Of a stretch of 64,000 nt of DNA, positions 33,357 to 44,397 are shown piece after piece (within the stretch, counting starts at the first letter, position 1; each line of letters opens with the position of its first letter). The notes below the pieces were generated by a model that had not been told where the DNA came from, ran no database searches, and was given only the letters and a program-made list of their open reading frames with translations. The DNA comes from Rachicladosporium sp. CCFEE 5018 (lineage: Eukaryota > Ascomycota > Dothideomycetes > Cladosporiales > Cladosporiaceae). The position numbers and the translations under genes are program-made. Location of the stretch: assembly GCA_002077045.2 (NCBI GenBank), contig KZ111145.1, forward strand, positions 1,438,078 through 1,502,077, written 5' to 3'.

Positions 33357-34012
33357 GATTGCGGTAATGTATGGGGTGATTGTTGGTAAATCTACAAGAG
33401 AAAGTCGGTAGCTGCGACCACTGTTTGGTTATCCGTCGAGAAAATCTACTTTTGGTGGGGCGCGTTGGGCGGATGACGATCGAAGGTGGGATGTTTCAAC
33501 GGTGAATCAACACTGCCGGCTGTATGCTTTTAACCGGGCACAGTCGCTCGATAGTCGGATATGAGCAGATGCTGTCAATGACAAGAGTAATAACGTGAAG
33601 TGAGGAGAATGTGAAAAGATGTCGCAGTTGCCAAACGAGGACCATCAGACCGCACCTTCCATCGGTACATCTCATGCACGCTTCGCGCCGGAATAAGCTC
33701 CAAGAGCTTCATAATGCTGACAACGATTCCGCTAAGCTACACGTGGATGTTCGCGGCAAGCCTCGTCTATTGAGCATTGCCTCCATAGGCGTCACGGATC
33801 ACTCAGCACTCACCAACCATCTAGAGTAGGACACTTTATCTCGGCGCAGTCACATGGTCTGGCTCAGTGCTGCGGTCGGGATCGTCGGCGATTGATGTCG
33901 GCCCCTTGAACAGACCGTTCTGTCAGATTACAGCGCGCCCGATAGCGGCAGGAACGATAGTGGGTTGAATCAGGATTGTGTGTTCAGAATAGCAGTGTAG
34001 TCTCTATCCTAT
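33357..34012. other. Transketolase promoter / transporter 3' flank
   Basis: Noncoding between two minus-strand genes; no recognisable element. Copy B lies beyond the window here, so no comparison is possible. Confidence 0.5.
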
Positions 34013-36900
34013 CTAGAAGCTGAAAAGTCCACTACGCTTCTTCCCGAAAGGATATACCACGATCGCCGACAGGAACAGTCCAACAGTAATGCCTATAGCC
34101 ACTTGAATGACCGAGTAACCGACGTTCAGTGCTATCCCATTAAGAGCGCCTGTGTCCTCACCGCTCGACACAACGGTCGTCCCATTCGTAAGCGTCCCAT
34201 TACTCGTAATCTGATTTGCAGATGCAAGGCCTGAAAGCAGCGTGCCGCTCACTGACAATCCACTAGGCACCTGGACGAAGATGGCAGGTAGCATAGCAGC
34301 AGCAGCCAGACCGTAGCCTACACGTCGCGTTTGTCGTTCGAACAAAGAAGGCGGTGCAGAGGACTCCAACTTCGAAGGCGTATCGTCGTCCTGCTGCCTT
34401 GCCTTCGTACGGCGGACGAACTTCTTCCATCTCGGACGCAGTCGGTCTTCCCACAGATCCTGACAGAAGTGCTCGCACCTCATGCCAACACGTGTGTATC
34501 CATTAGCGAGGATGCCAATCACAAGAGCCCCAAGTGATGACGCGACTTGTGAGTTGCCCGGAAACCTGTAACTGAAGAATTTGCTCGTAGTGAAGCCAGC
34601 ACATGAGATGGCGATCATCACTGGAAACTGCTTCCATTTGGCTTGATTGATGATCATTAGGCACAGAGTGAAGGCGGGGACCCAGAGGAAGTACCAGTAA
34701 ACGACCGGCTGGGTCCGGCTGATGATCGGGTTGGGGCATGTGATTTGCGATGTCGCGTTAACGTCGATGTAGCCGTAGATTGCGGCGCCTATTGTGATGC
34801 CGAAGCCTAGGAAGAACGAGTAGAAGATGGCGTAGACCATTCGTATGCTTCCTGCGACAATGTTGCGGCTTTGTAGCTCGAGTGATGCGCAAAGCACCAC
34901 GTAGCCTGGCAATATGAGCGCGATCGATGATTGGAACAATGCGGAGAAGCAGAACAAGTCTCCTCCTCGTATGCTGCCGAAAGCTCGAGCAAGGAACGAC
35001 GTAGTAACCGCAGCTACCACTTCGAAGACGCTCGCGTAGAGGTCAGATTTCGGGGCAAAGTAGAGCTGCAGCCATCCCACTAAACACCCGAGGAAGAAGA
35101 TGATCGGTAGGTCCAGGAAGCTTGCACCAAACGCGAATGGACCGACGCACACAGACGCGAGACCCCAGACAAAGACCAACAACAATCGAGGGTACTTCAG
35201 CTTTCGCTTGAACACCTCCTTGAGTCGTTCAGTTGCCTCTTCGGCAGAGATACGATCGTGGACAACCTCTTTGTAGATCTCATGCACGTCTCGAAGCTTG
35301 CCAAGATCGAGTGCTTGCACCACACGAACGAGCTTCACTTCCGTTGTATGGGTTGACGCGTCGTCGAACGACATGATCATCGATCCGGGGAGATAGAGGA
35401 ATTGAGCATCGATCTCGAGCACACGAGCACTCATCGACATGTACTCCTCCAGTCGGTGTGTTGGTGCACCGTACATCATCAACCCTTTACAGAGCTTCAT
35501 GAGGTACTTTTGGCGGGCAATAGTACCTGCAATGTGTTGCGTAATATATCGAGCGCGGGCACGCTCTTCGTGCTTTGTCCGGTGACCAATGCGCTGCAAA
35601 GCAGCCAGGGCGTTTGAACTCAAGGACCTACCGCCCAGGCCAGGTCTTGTCCCAGCCTGGCGGTGAACCCTCTTTCCCTGCTCACCAAGGGCACTCACGC
35701 TAGGGGACCCGAGCGTGGCCGCTGAGGATCCCACAAGCTGTGCTAAGGACGATCCAGATTGCGATCGCTTCGGTTTGAACCAGTGTCGTCCGTTCGGAGT
35801 GGTAGTTCCCGACCCACTGGGTGAATGCGTTGGTGTAGGATCAGCGCTATATAAAGCACTGTCACTTCCTGCGCGAGAGTGTGTGCTCAGTGGACGTTGC
35901 TCAGTAGCAAGAGGTGTGAGAGGGTACTCCGGTATGTCGGACCCAAGTCCATGCGCACCGGAGATAGAGCTGGGCCGGGAGGACTTTGCCGATGAGGACG
36001 CATTGCCGTATAGCTTGAGTAGACTGGCCAATATGCCTCCCCGATACTTCTCAGGCCTCGGTCTGTAGTCCTCAAAGTAGTCGTCAGTCGGTGTAGCAGC
36101 TCCCGATCGCGGTGGTACCTCAGCGTGAAAGGCATTTTCTGCCTTTGTATGCGCTCGCACAAGGCGACGCGCTTCGTCGTTCTCCTTCCGTGATCGGCTA
36201 AGCGTTGGCATGTGAAGACCACCATCATCGTCGTCTTCATCAGTGTCCTCATCATCAAATGTCTTGGGCGTCTTCGGGGTGAGGATCTCAAGAGGTATGT
36301 CATTCAGTGTGAGGGTTAGTCTTTCAGGTGAATTGTATCTCGAATTGCCCTCGGAACGAGTCTTCTCGTCATCTGCAAGACGTTTGCCTCGCTGAAACGC
36401 AACATCCTGAGCAACTCTCCTGCGATGCCTGGTCTCCGGGTCCGCGCTTAGATCCTCCTCGATGGGCTCGATAGGTGTAGCTCGATCAGACGGCGTCTGC
36501 CGTAAGGCCGGCCGAGGTCTGGGAGCGGCCATCGGTGGATGCTCTACGCTGAACGCTTTGTAGATCTGCTCCGTCTGCTGTCGCGACAGCTGTGGCAAAT
36601 GCGATCTCGAGGGCGAGTTCGACGCTGTGCGGATCAAGCGGTCTAAGCTGCCCGTCCGTGCGACAGGGAGGTAGGTGTCGATATCCCACTAGCGCCAGGC
36701 GATATGCGTGAATCGTCGTATACAGGTGACAGAGCCCGAGTGGAAGGTTCAACCCAGCTGATCCGTGGGCTTTGGTTATTGGGATTCTCGCCAAAGCCAA
36801 CACGCTTCCTGTCTCGTCGTTGACGACCTCTACTATGAGGTCTACTACCTTCAGCACTCGAGTCCATCGATGCGCCTGGTGGCGTATCGTTGTCGGCCAT
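34013..36900 (-). CDS. Prm10/ThrE-family multispan membrane protein
   Basis: Two exons: 36690-36900 and 34013-36642 (47-nt intron), 946 aa. The first ~330 residues are basic, Ser/Pro-rich and presumably cytosolic. Then come the DUF1212/ThrE modules: the conserved KLCKGLMMYGAPTHRLEEYM and PGSMIMSFDD segments, followed by about ten hydrophobic spans (for example LLLVFVWGLASVCVGPFAFG and LGCLVGWLQLYF) ending in FVQVPSGLS and a last span near the C-terminus. The family includes bacterial threonine/serine exporters and yeast pheromone-regulated Prm10; substrate and membrane are unknown here. I start at the ATG at 36900 (MADNDTPPG); the frame is open further upstream only through a TTG. The intron is inferred from frame, so the exact junction is moderately sure. 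Confidence 0.82.
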
Positions 36901-37850
36901 AGTTGACAAAGAGGGCGTTCTTTGTGAATACCGCCGGATGCGGCTCAAGCTTCTCACCAACGCACCAAAATCCAAGTGATGATTAGCAGTAGTAATTTAA
37001 AGTGAGGAGAAGCAAATAAGAGAGATGTTAATGGCTTAGAAGTCAATAGTACAGAAGTGAACAGCATAGAAAGGTCGCTCGCCATATGACGAAGCAGAAG
37101 TCAGCACAGCGTCGCCCAACGCCCGCCCTCTGGACGCGTTGCAAACACGACAATGGTCATGCCTGACCAGTCAAACCACTCCACTAAGCAATGATAGGAT
37201 ATGTGGGTACTTGAGCACGAATGCTATCAGCAAAGACCCACTGCATCGTCGCACGTGTGAGGATAAGGCGCGATGGGGAGAAATGTCAACAGATTCGAAG
37301 ACCAAGATAGCAAAAATTTCTCGGCGAAGGCGATCCGACGCATGCATATCATCCGGCGCGGCTCGGACCGGAGATAAGGTTGGCTCTACCTTGTTGAACC
37401 GCAGTACCCCCATCAAGCAGTGCATCGCAAGCGAAATACCCAAAACTACCTGTACCATCCTTGCGGCATGATGAGGCGTATATACAAGTCCTACCGTGCC
37501 CTTGCTGTACCGTGCAGCTGTGTGACCCATATAGCGTGGAATGTCCACACCCGGCGTCCTGACGCTTTAGTCCTGGCATTCACCAATAACTGTCTAGGTC
37601 ACGATGCGATATCGATGTCTTGAATTGCCCGTGGACTTGTCCAGAGATCACGATTGACACTGACTGAGATGCTGTCTTGAGGCTGCAAGTGGGCCATAAT
37701 GCGTGCTATCAGATCTGCACTGCCTGCAATTTTCGTAAATGCATATCATGTTCTTCGTCTTAATCCAATCCCACCCCTCAAACGCCATCGCAAAAGCCGC
37801 AGATCATGCAGAAAGCTCACGAGCCTTGCTCCAAATCCATGTTTCTTTTC
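36901..37850. other. Intergenic region
   Basis: Transporter promoter and NAD kinase 3' flank. Only short frames; nothing recognised. Confidence 0.5.
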
Positions 37851-39665
37851 CTACCGCCACGGCACCCCACCAACTCCCTTCCTACTGCCATTCACATTCG
37901 CCCCTGCATGCCCACTCTCACTCCCCATCCCCCCATACCCACTATCCCTCGCACTCATCTCCCCCTCCTCAACCTCCTCAAAATCAATATCGAACTCGGC
38001 CTCCGCCTCTGCCTCGCCAAAAGCCTCCCCCTCCCCATCACCACTAGCAACCTCCTCAACGCCCCTCCCACTCCCGTTATGATTTCCAGCCCAAGCCTTC
38101 TGCTCCGCAGCCCGAGTATTCCACCGCAGCGTCCGCGAAATACTATCGAACCACTCGAGCGGCCGGCCCATGACGGTCGGGAAGGGGTATTGCGAGGCGC
38201 GGACGACGACTTCGTCGCCGCGGCCGAGGTGCACACGCCCTTTGCCGTCGAAGGAGACGAAGGCGCCGCCGCGGCCGGAGGAGGGGAGGGACACTTTGAG
38301 GGCCATGTCGTCGTTCAGGAGCATGGGGCGGAAGGAGAGGGTGTGGGGACATATGGGGGTGAGGAGGATGGCGGGGATGTCGGGGTGGACTAGCGAGCCG
38401 CCTGCGGAGAGAGAGTAAGCTGTGGAGCCCGTGGGCGTGGAGAGGATTATGCCGTCAGCTGAGATCCGCGTGAGGAGGGAGTCGTTGGCGTAGAGATCCA
38501 GGCTTGAGATGTAGGAGGAGGGTCCGCGGTCTATCACTAGCTCGTTGAGGACTTCGTGAGTTTCGCCTTCGAGTTTTGAGGATTGAGAGGTGGGGTCTGA
38601 GGTTGATGTTGAAGGCGAGGGGTTTGAGGTTATGGTCGAGAGGCTGGCGTTGCTGGCATTCGAGGATGGTGATGCGGCGGATCGGTAGACGGTGCAGGTG
38701 AAGCGCATGCGCATGTTGACTCGCATGCCGGCTTCGCCCATGATGGTGGAGAGCTGCTCTTTGTACTCTTCGAATTGAAAGTTTGTGAGGAAGCCGAGGG
38801 AGCCCAAGGAGAAAGATAGGACTGGCGGAACGATTCGCTGAAAGAGCCAGGACGTGAAGAGCACAGTGCCATCTCCTCCTAACGTCACCACAAGGTCGAA
38901 CAGCTCCGGTTTCTCCAGACATAGCGGCGGCGTCCAGTACCTTAGCATATCCTTAAATCTCTCATCCTCCGCCAAAATACTCTCAACCCCAAACCTCTTA
39001 CTCCCCTTCAACTTCGCATCGACATAGACATTCACCCCAACATCCCTCCCATACCTCGGCGTCTGCAACAACCACAACGCCAGCTCCCTAGTAAGCGTCA
39101 CCAACTCATTATCCCTCGCCTTCGTAACAATCATAATATTCCGCACCGCGCGCTTCAACGGCTTCTTCTGCAGCTGTCGCGAGACTTCTCGCACGCCTGC
39201 CGCGGTCTGCATAAGCCGACTATGGCTCAGCTGGTCGTCGCCCTGGATTTCCTCGAGCACTTTCCGGATGTCTACTGCGTCACCGAAGCGTTTGTGGAAG
39301 TAGCAGGGGCTTGTCAGGGCTGCGAGACGGGCTATGGAGGGTGTGTCGCTGCGGAAGTTGAAGCGCGCCATGGCTGCTGATAGGTGTGAGGCATCTTTTG
39401 GTGTGCGCGAGCCGGCGTCGGCGTCTGAGGGTGTGCCTGGCGCTTGGGTGCTTGTTGAGCTGGAGGTTGCGGCGGGCATGGGCATGAGTTCTGCGCCGGT
39501 GGAGAAGCGGCGGGGTGTTGCATCCAGTAATCCTGTCTCGCGGTCGAATGAACTTCTTCGGAGACCTGATGTCCGTGCTAGGGCTTCGCCCATGGCGCTG
39601 CGGCCGCGATGCTCGGTGGCGTCGGGCATGTTGGTGTCGATGGGGGTGGTGCGGCGATTGTCCAT
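37851..39665 (-). CDS. utr1: ATP-NAD(H) kinase (Utr1-like)
   Basis: Phosphorylates NAD to NADP using ATP, setting the cellular NADP(H) pool. 604 aa in one exon. The Ser/Thr-rich leader (about 1-150) is typical of cytosolic fungal forms and no mitochondrial presequence is evident. The kinase domain starts near NIMIVTKARDNELV. The Walker-like LVVTLGGDGTVLFTSWLF (catalytic GGDGT) is near residue 258, then SLGSLGFLTNF. The NE/D motif is EVLNELVIDRGPSSY, and the NAD site includes ADGIILSTPTGSTAYSLSAGG. A Ser/Thr-rich insert (SNASNASLSTIT) interrupts the domain, and the acidic tail (EAEAEAEFDIDFEEVEEGE) is lineage-specific. Homology to Pos5 is lower because of the leader and tail. Confidence 0.93.
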   Translation of the reverse strand: MDNRRTTPIDTNMPDATEHRGRSAMGEALARTSGLRRSSFDRETGLLDATPRRFSTGAELMPMPAATSSSTSTQAPGTPSDADAGSRTPKDASHLSAAMARFNFRSDTPSIARLAALTSPCYFHKRFGDAVDIRKVLEEIQGDDQLSHSRLMQTAAGVREVSRQLQKKPLKRAVRNIMIVTKARDNELVTLTRELALWLLQTPRYGRDVGVNVYVDAKLKGSKRFGVESILAEDERFKDMLRYWTPPLCLEKPELFDLVVTLGGDGTVLFTSWLFQRIVPPVLSFSLGSLGFLTNFQFEEYKEQLSTIMGEAGMRVNMRMRFTCTVYRSAASPSSNASNASLSTITSNPSPSTSTSDPTSQSSKLEGETHEVLNELVIDRGPSSYISSLDLYANDSLLTRISADGIILSTPTGSTAYSLSAGGSLVHPDIPAILLTPICPHTLSFRPMLLNDDMALKVSLPSSGRGGAFVSFDGKGRVHLGRGDEVVVRASQYPFPTVMGRPLEWFDSISRTLRWNTRAAEQKAWAGNHNGSGRGVEEVASGDGEGEAFGEAEAEAEFDIDFEEVEEGEMSARDSGYGGMGSESGHAGANVNGSRKGVGGVPWR

Positions 39666-40200
39666 CGTGGGGAGGGGTGGAGGGGTGATGAGAGCGATTC
39701 GGGTTCGCGAGCCGGCTAATATGGAATGCTGAGTAAAAGTGTGGTCACTGCCGGTGGTGCTATCTGTTATGCATGGTCGTCGGAGTTAATGGCGATGGAG
39801 GTCCGTCTGACAGGGCGGAGCGGACAGTATGAGACATTCCGTCGTTGCAGAATCGTATGAACATAGCTAAGGAAGGGTAATACCTAGGTTCAGTGGGTTA
39901 TTAGTCTGCATTATGTCATTGCGGTGCTAGACCTTTTAGCATGTTGGGGTCACGAGAGCCGTTGTTCGGCACCGGCAGTGGTGAGTATTGACTTTTGTGG
40001 AGGAAACAGCCACCGAGAAAGCTTCCGTGGTGGGTGGTCTCGACATGTTGTTAATAGCACCGCGGGTGAGAGAAGAGAATCGACACACATTCCTTATGCC
40101 ATGATCATATTAGCCATGTGCCCTTAGGCCAGCTCTGTCTCGCCATCGTTGGTGCATCCGTAGACGACACCCCGCAAACCGCCTCAAAGATAGAAGTAAT
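39666..40200. other. Intergenic region (NAD kinase promoter)
   Basis: No gene or element recognised. Confidence 0.5.
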
Positions 40201-40833
40201 CTACTTCTGCACCTCACTCTCCACCCCCCTTTGCAGCGTCTTCCCCTGATCATGCCTCGCCTCCGCCTCCGCCTTCTTAGCCGAATCCCCCGTCAACCCG
40301 GCGACAACACCCCCAACCGCGCCGCCAAACCGGTCACTACCGCCCTTCCCCAAATCGCTCAGCTGGCCCTGCGCCTCCTGGCCCTTCCCCTCAGCATTCT
40401 GCTGCTGGCCCTCGCGCTTCAGGCCCTCGGCGCCGAGCAGCCCGCCCAAGGCCTCCTTGCCGGAGCCGACGGTCTGGTTCCAGCTGCCGGCTTGGCGGTT
40501 GGGGTCGTTGGCTGCGACGCCCGAAGCGGAGACGGAGTGGCCTGCGAAAGTGCCGCCGGCGTGGGAGAGCTGGTCTTTGGCGTCGGCTTCGGCTTTCTTT
40601 TGCTCGGCTTGGTTCTGGGAGGGGTGTCAGGAATGGTGTCTGACGAGACTGATGAGTGAAGGGCTTTACCTTGTCTGGAGCCGAGCCTGTGACGGAGCCG
40701 AGAACAGACTGGACTGCGCCGGTGGCCTGGAAGTAAGTCAGTCAAGCATGCTCAAGGTTTCTTGGGAGCGGGCTGAAGGTTTGCGTACGCTGTCGATGTA
40801 GCTTTGCAGCGTGGAGGTGTTCTTGTCAGTCAT
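40201..40833 (-). CDS. CsbD-like stress protein (Hmp1/cruciform-DNA-binding family)
   Basis: Three exons: 40789-40833, 40670-40726 and 40201-40614, giving 171 aa (MTDKNTSTLQSYIDSATGAV...). The body is hydrophilic, Gly/Ala/Gln/Lys-rich and repetitive: NQTVGSGKEALGGLLG, then KREGQQQNAEGKGQEAQGQL, the CsbD-type repeat. Fungal members are annotated as mismatch and cruciform DNA recognition proteins after Ustilago Hmp1; bacterial CsbD is a general stress protein. The sequence reads as an intrinsically disordered, stress-induced protein. DNA binding is from the family literature, not from any motif I can see. Both introns are phase 0 and the joins are clean. Confidence 0.85.
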
Positions 40834-41373
40834 CTTGGACGTTGATGGATGGCTTTGGAGCGTCAGAGGAAGTCGATGATTGATGGTAGGTAAGGTAGTG
40901 TTGAAGTCGCTTCGTGTGCTTGCGATGGTCTTGAAAGAGAGTAAGTGTAGTAGTGAATGGCGCAATTAATTCTGTTTGCTTCGTTGCTACGTAACCCCCA
41001 CCACGCACGCGCATTCCAGGAATTGCATGTGACAGCTACGTCATAGCACTTTGATGGCACTGAGTGAAGGTGGGTGATTGAGACATGGATATGTGCCACT
41101 CATGTAAAGCACGTGGCTATGTGAAGCAGGGGAAGAGCAATTGCAGCCATGCGCGCGTCTTATGTGGCATGATTGGACTCGAGGTCTTGCCGATCCTTGA
41201 TACCTTTGTCTCTAGTCATGCACATTCTGGCTCCGTTGATAAGTGCAGACAGGCAATCATGCTCACACTGTCCTGCCTCCTAGGACGCCGAGACTATCCT
41301 ACTGGCCTCCACGGCACCCACCAGGACTCGCAGCCATGCCATGTCATGTTGATCGGACGTCGCAGTTCTGCCC
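40834..41373. other. Intergenic region (CsbD-like promoter)
   Basis: No gene recognised. Stress-response elements (CCCCT type) may be present, but I did not establish a spaced pair. Confidence 0.4.
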
Positions 41374-42228
41374 TCAGAAAATAAAAACCTCCTCCAGCAG
41401 CGCGGCCTGACGGAAACGCGAGAACAGCAGCGGTGCATTCGACGGCTTTTGCTCCAGCACCCACTGCTTCCTAGGTACACAAGCAATACGTACCATGTTG
41501 CGCATCCCCTTTGTCTTGACGCAGTAGCCGAAGCCCCATTTCAGCGGCCACGGGAGACCAAAGCGCTCCATCAGCATGCCAGGGGTCGGATCAAGACGAA
41601 GGTCGCGCAAGTCTCTGAGCCCATAGCGATATGTAATCGCCAATGCAGGCACGTCGTGTTTCTCGATGTGACAAGGTCTACCACTCAACAGAGTACTGTC
41701 CTGCACACGAGCCCGAACATACTCCACGTCGTTCACCGGATCGTGGAGTTGAACTGCCCTGGCTTCGCACTCAGCCCAATCGCGCTGGATCTCTCCGTAC
41801 GTCGGCAACTTCGTGGATGATGAGTGAGAGTGCATCCATCTATGGCACCTAATGAAGCGCCCCCAGAACATCCGTACGTTCAAACCGTGCAAGTCTCCGC
41901 CTCTGGTGCTCAGTACTAGACGGTCTATGGGAATCATTAGCTCCGAGCCTCCGCTCAGGGATTCGAAGCGTTCGTAGTAGCAAGTGTAGCGGTGCATAAT
42001 GTCGAGCAGATCAAGGCCCTCCAGATCAAACAACCATGCAGCATCGGTGGCAATTCTTTGATGATGGAAGTCGAGCGTAAGGCGAGTAAGTGAGTCTTCG
42101 TTCTCGTCAACGAGATCCCTGAGCCTGCTGCTGACGATGCGCAGTCTATACATTTCGCGCACAGGGAGCACCTCGAGAACCTTGGTAAGAAGCTCCACTG
42201 GCAGTGATGTGAGACGATCTGTGGTCAT
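41374..42228 (-). CDS. F-box protein, array member 1
   Basis: 284 aa. The N-terminal F-box is TDRLTSLPVELLTKVLEVLP with VREMYRLRIVSSRLRDLVDE following; F-boxes bind Skp1 in SCF ubiquitin ligases. The rest (LEGLDLLDIMHRYTCYYE, NDVEYVRARVQDSTLL, GFGYCVKTKGMRNMV and the end RFRQAALLEEVFIF) is shared by the three genes upstream on the same strand but matches no repeat class such as LRR, WD or Kelch that I recognise. The target is unknown. Start is the ATG at 42228; the open frame upstream begins at TTG. The start codon lies inside an 83-bp tandem duplication. Confidence 0.82.
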   Translation of the reverse strand: MTTDRLTSLPVELLTKVLEVLPVREMYRLRIVSSRLRDLVDENEDSLTRLTLDFHHQRIATDAAWLFDLEGLDLLDIMHRYTCYYERFESLSGGSELMIPIDRLVLSTRGGDLHGLNVRMFWGRFIRCHRWMHSHSSSTKLPTYGEIQRDWAECEARAVQLHDPVNDVEYVRARVQDSTLLSGRPCHIEKHDVPALAITYRYGLRDLRDLRLDPTPGMLMERFGLPWPLKWGFGYCVKTKGMRNMVRIACVPRKQWVLEQKPSNAPLLFSRFRQAALLEEVFIF

Positions 42229-42376
42229 GTTGGCTTTTGCTGCTGACGGTGGCGCTCTTGAAGGTCGGTCGAGCAATGCCAGATTCCGAAGTTGAGACGG
42301 TCTGTGATCGTGTTAGCTCTTGCTGCTGACGGTAGCGTGGTCGAAGGTCGGTCCAGCATTGCCAACTACCGAAGTG
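42211..42376. repeat. 83-bp tandem duplication over the F-box 1 start
   Basis: Unit 1 is about 42211-42293 and unit 2 about 42294-42376, roughly 80% identical (shared core TTGCTGCTGACGGT, GGTCGGTC, CCGAAGT). The first unit covers the ATG and first codons of F-box 1; the second lies just upstream and has GTG where the ATG would be. Confidence 0.75.
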
Positions 42377-42919
42377 GTCGCGATGACTTCCGTCGAAGCG
42401 CTGGTCGTGCCAATGCACAGGAAGCGCAGTAGTGATGAGAGCGGCATACTTCCAGGTTGGTTTCCGGTGCTACATTGAGCAGCAAGTGCACAAGTCGTGG
42501 AAAGGTGATCTGGCTGCATTGATGTGAAGTGGATGCGCAGCGGAAGAGTCATACCGGTGGCGACACGCGAAGTGAATGTTTACCTGAATGTACTCACTTG
42601 AGCGGAAGGTGCTACCCACACGCTGCGAAGACTGTCGCAGACTGTCGCTGTCAATGAATAGACGATGTCCATAGGTGTGAGGCACGTATTCATCCGATGC
42701 AAACAGTACCGTCTATCTTATTACTGCCGGAGGCAGATCGAAGTCTACACGTTCCAATGTAAGTCCTCAACCTTCAGCCTCATCCTGAACATCCCCACGG
42801 TGCCCGTTCGGGTCCAAGCCCTCAAGATTGCGGCTGGTGAAGGCACAGTCAAACAACTGCCCACCTCATACCAGGCACCGCTTCGTCTCCTGCTGACGCA
42901 GTGGTGCAAGAAAGTGCAC
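42229..42919. other. Spacer between F-box 1 and 2
   Basis: Contains the second unit of the 83-bp duplication and, at 42604-42622, a motif shared with the upstream regions of F-box 2 and 3. No gene recognised. Confidence 0.5.
42604..42622 (-). promoter_or_regulatory. Shared upstream motif of F-box genes (copy 1)
   Basis: Minus-strand CGTGTGGGTAGCACCTTCC, 376 bp upstream of the F-box 1 ATG. Related sequences sit at 44033-44051 and 45503-45520. It could be a cis element or leftover similarity from duplication. Confidence 0.3.
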
Positions 42920-43783
42920 CTAGAATATGAAAACCTGTTCCAGTAACGCCGCCTGAAGAAGGCGCGACTGAAACACGTCCGTGTCTTCCGGCTCCTCGTC
43001 TGTGCAACAATCGTGCACCAGATCCTGCATGCGTTTGGACTTGACACAGTAACCGAAGCCCGCAACCAGCGCCGGAAGTCTCAGTGCCTTACCCAGCAGG
43101 TCTTCTTCGCAAATCTTGAGAAACCTGCAGCAGTCATAGTAGTCCAGTCCGTGGCGAAGTGTGATTGGGAACTGAGGAGCTCCGTGACGGTCGGCATAGT
43201 GCGGGCCTTGAAGGAGCTGTTTATCTTGAAGTCTCGCGCGCAGGTACTCGACGTTGCTGATTGGCGCGGGCAGGTGCGCTGCGGTTCTCTCAGCGTGCGT
43301 CCAAGCGCCCTGCACATACTTGTACGAGTAATGAGATTGCTCGTACGGTGTCTCGGCGTGCACCCATGTGTGGCAGATGCTGAAGCATTGGCTGAATTCG
43401 ATCATGTGGAGGCCCATTTCGTGCGTCTCGGTAACACTGAAATTCTCTGGCCTGTGCTGGAAGAACAGGGCAAAGAGGATTCGCAGAATGGGAGGGTCGT
43501 CTTCGATCAGCCTCGGTTGTAGGTCGCCGTAGTACGAGGTATAACGGTGCATGATGTCGATGAAATCGAGGCCTTCTAGGTCCGTGAGCCCACTCATGCG
43601 GGTAATGAGTCTTGCTCTGTTGGATTCGATAGTGTGGCGAGCGATTGCGTCCTCGTTCGCGTCGATGAAGTCCCTCACGGCCACACCCATACAGCGGAGC
43701 TCGCAGATTCTGCGCACGGGAACCAGCTCGAGGATCTTGATGAGTACCTCCGAGGGCAGCGAGGTAAGGCTGTCGGCCGCCAT
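42920..43783 (-). CDS. F-box protein, array member 2
   Basis: 287 aa. The F-box starts ADSLTSLPSEVLIKILELVP, then VRRICELRCMGVAVRDFID. Family segments are LEGLDFIDIMHRYTSYYG, AETPYEQSH, SNVEYLRARLQDKQLLQGP, GFGYCVKSKRMQDLVHD and the terminal LLQAALLEQVFIF. A probable 5'-UTR intron (about 43800-43860; minus strand GTAGGT...GCTGCAG) lies just upstream of the ATG at 43783. As with its neighbours, an SCF adaptor role is inferred from the F-box; the substrate-binding half is unclassified. Confidence 0.82.
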   Translation of the reverse strand: MAADSLTSLPSEVLIKILELVPVRRICELRCMGVAVRDFIDANEDAIARHTIESNRARLITRMSGLTDLEGLDFIDIMHRYTSYYGDLQPRLIEDDPPILRILFALFFQHRPENFSVTETHEMGLHMIEFSQCFSICHTWVHAETPYEQSHYSYKYVQGAWTHAERTAAHLPAPISNVEYLRARLQDKQLLQGPHYADRHGAPQFPITLRHGLDYYDCCRFLKICEEDLLGKALRLPALVAGFGYCVKSKRMQDLVHDCCTDEEPEDTDVFQSRLLQAALLEQVFIF

Positions 43784-44397
43784 GGTTGAGCGGTGGATGA
43801 TCTGCAGCACTGTCAGCGAAATGCCTCGGAGTTGGTGCGAGAAGGCGAATGGACCTACTTGTGCTTGTGTGGAACGTGTAGCAGCGTTCCCTTGGATGCG
43901 CAACAAGCGCAGTATCAATCAGACTTGCGTGTGCAGTCTGAGTTGTTTTGTTGAAGATAGAGTGAAGTGGAAGTGAAGGGGAGATCGAAGATCAGTAGCC
44001 AAGTCAAGTCTGGATCGCAAACGCTCTCGCGAGGAAGGCGCGACCCACCTCTTGTTCGGCGGACACGGTGGACTGCAATAGTACAATGTGTACTCACAGC
44101 ACGTGACAGTAGCCTCTCATTACATCTTCTACCTTGTGTTCATTACCGATCACGTCTCTCCCGTATTCTCCAATCTCCCTCGCCATGACCGACCCTGGTC
44201 ATGATTTGAGTGTGTTCCGAAGGCCCTCGAGATCGTGGCGGAGGAGCGCATCATCCGAGGAGATTCGCACAGTCCCAGATCACCATCGCTTCATCTCCTG
44301 AAGTCGTCGTATCCTACTGGCGTCGCGAACCTGGCCATTGCTCAATGCAGCTGGGAGACAGATCAACCCAAGTCGCATGTATTCCGACGCATTCCGA
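43784..44397. other. Spacer between F-box 2 and 3
   Basis: Probable F-box 2 leader with a UTR intron, plus the second copy of the shared motif at 44033-44051. Short frames only. Confidence 0.5.
44033..44051 (-). promoter_or_regulatory. Shared upstream motif of F-box genes (copy 2)
   Basis: Minus-strand AGGTGGGTCGCGCCTTCC, about 250 bp upstream of the F-box 2 ATG; see copy 1. Confidence 0.3.
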
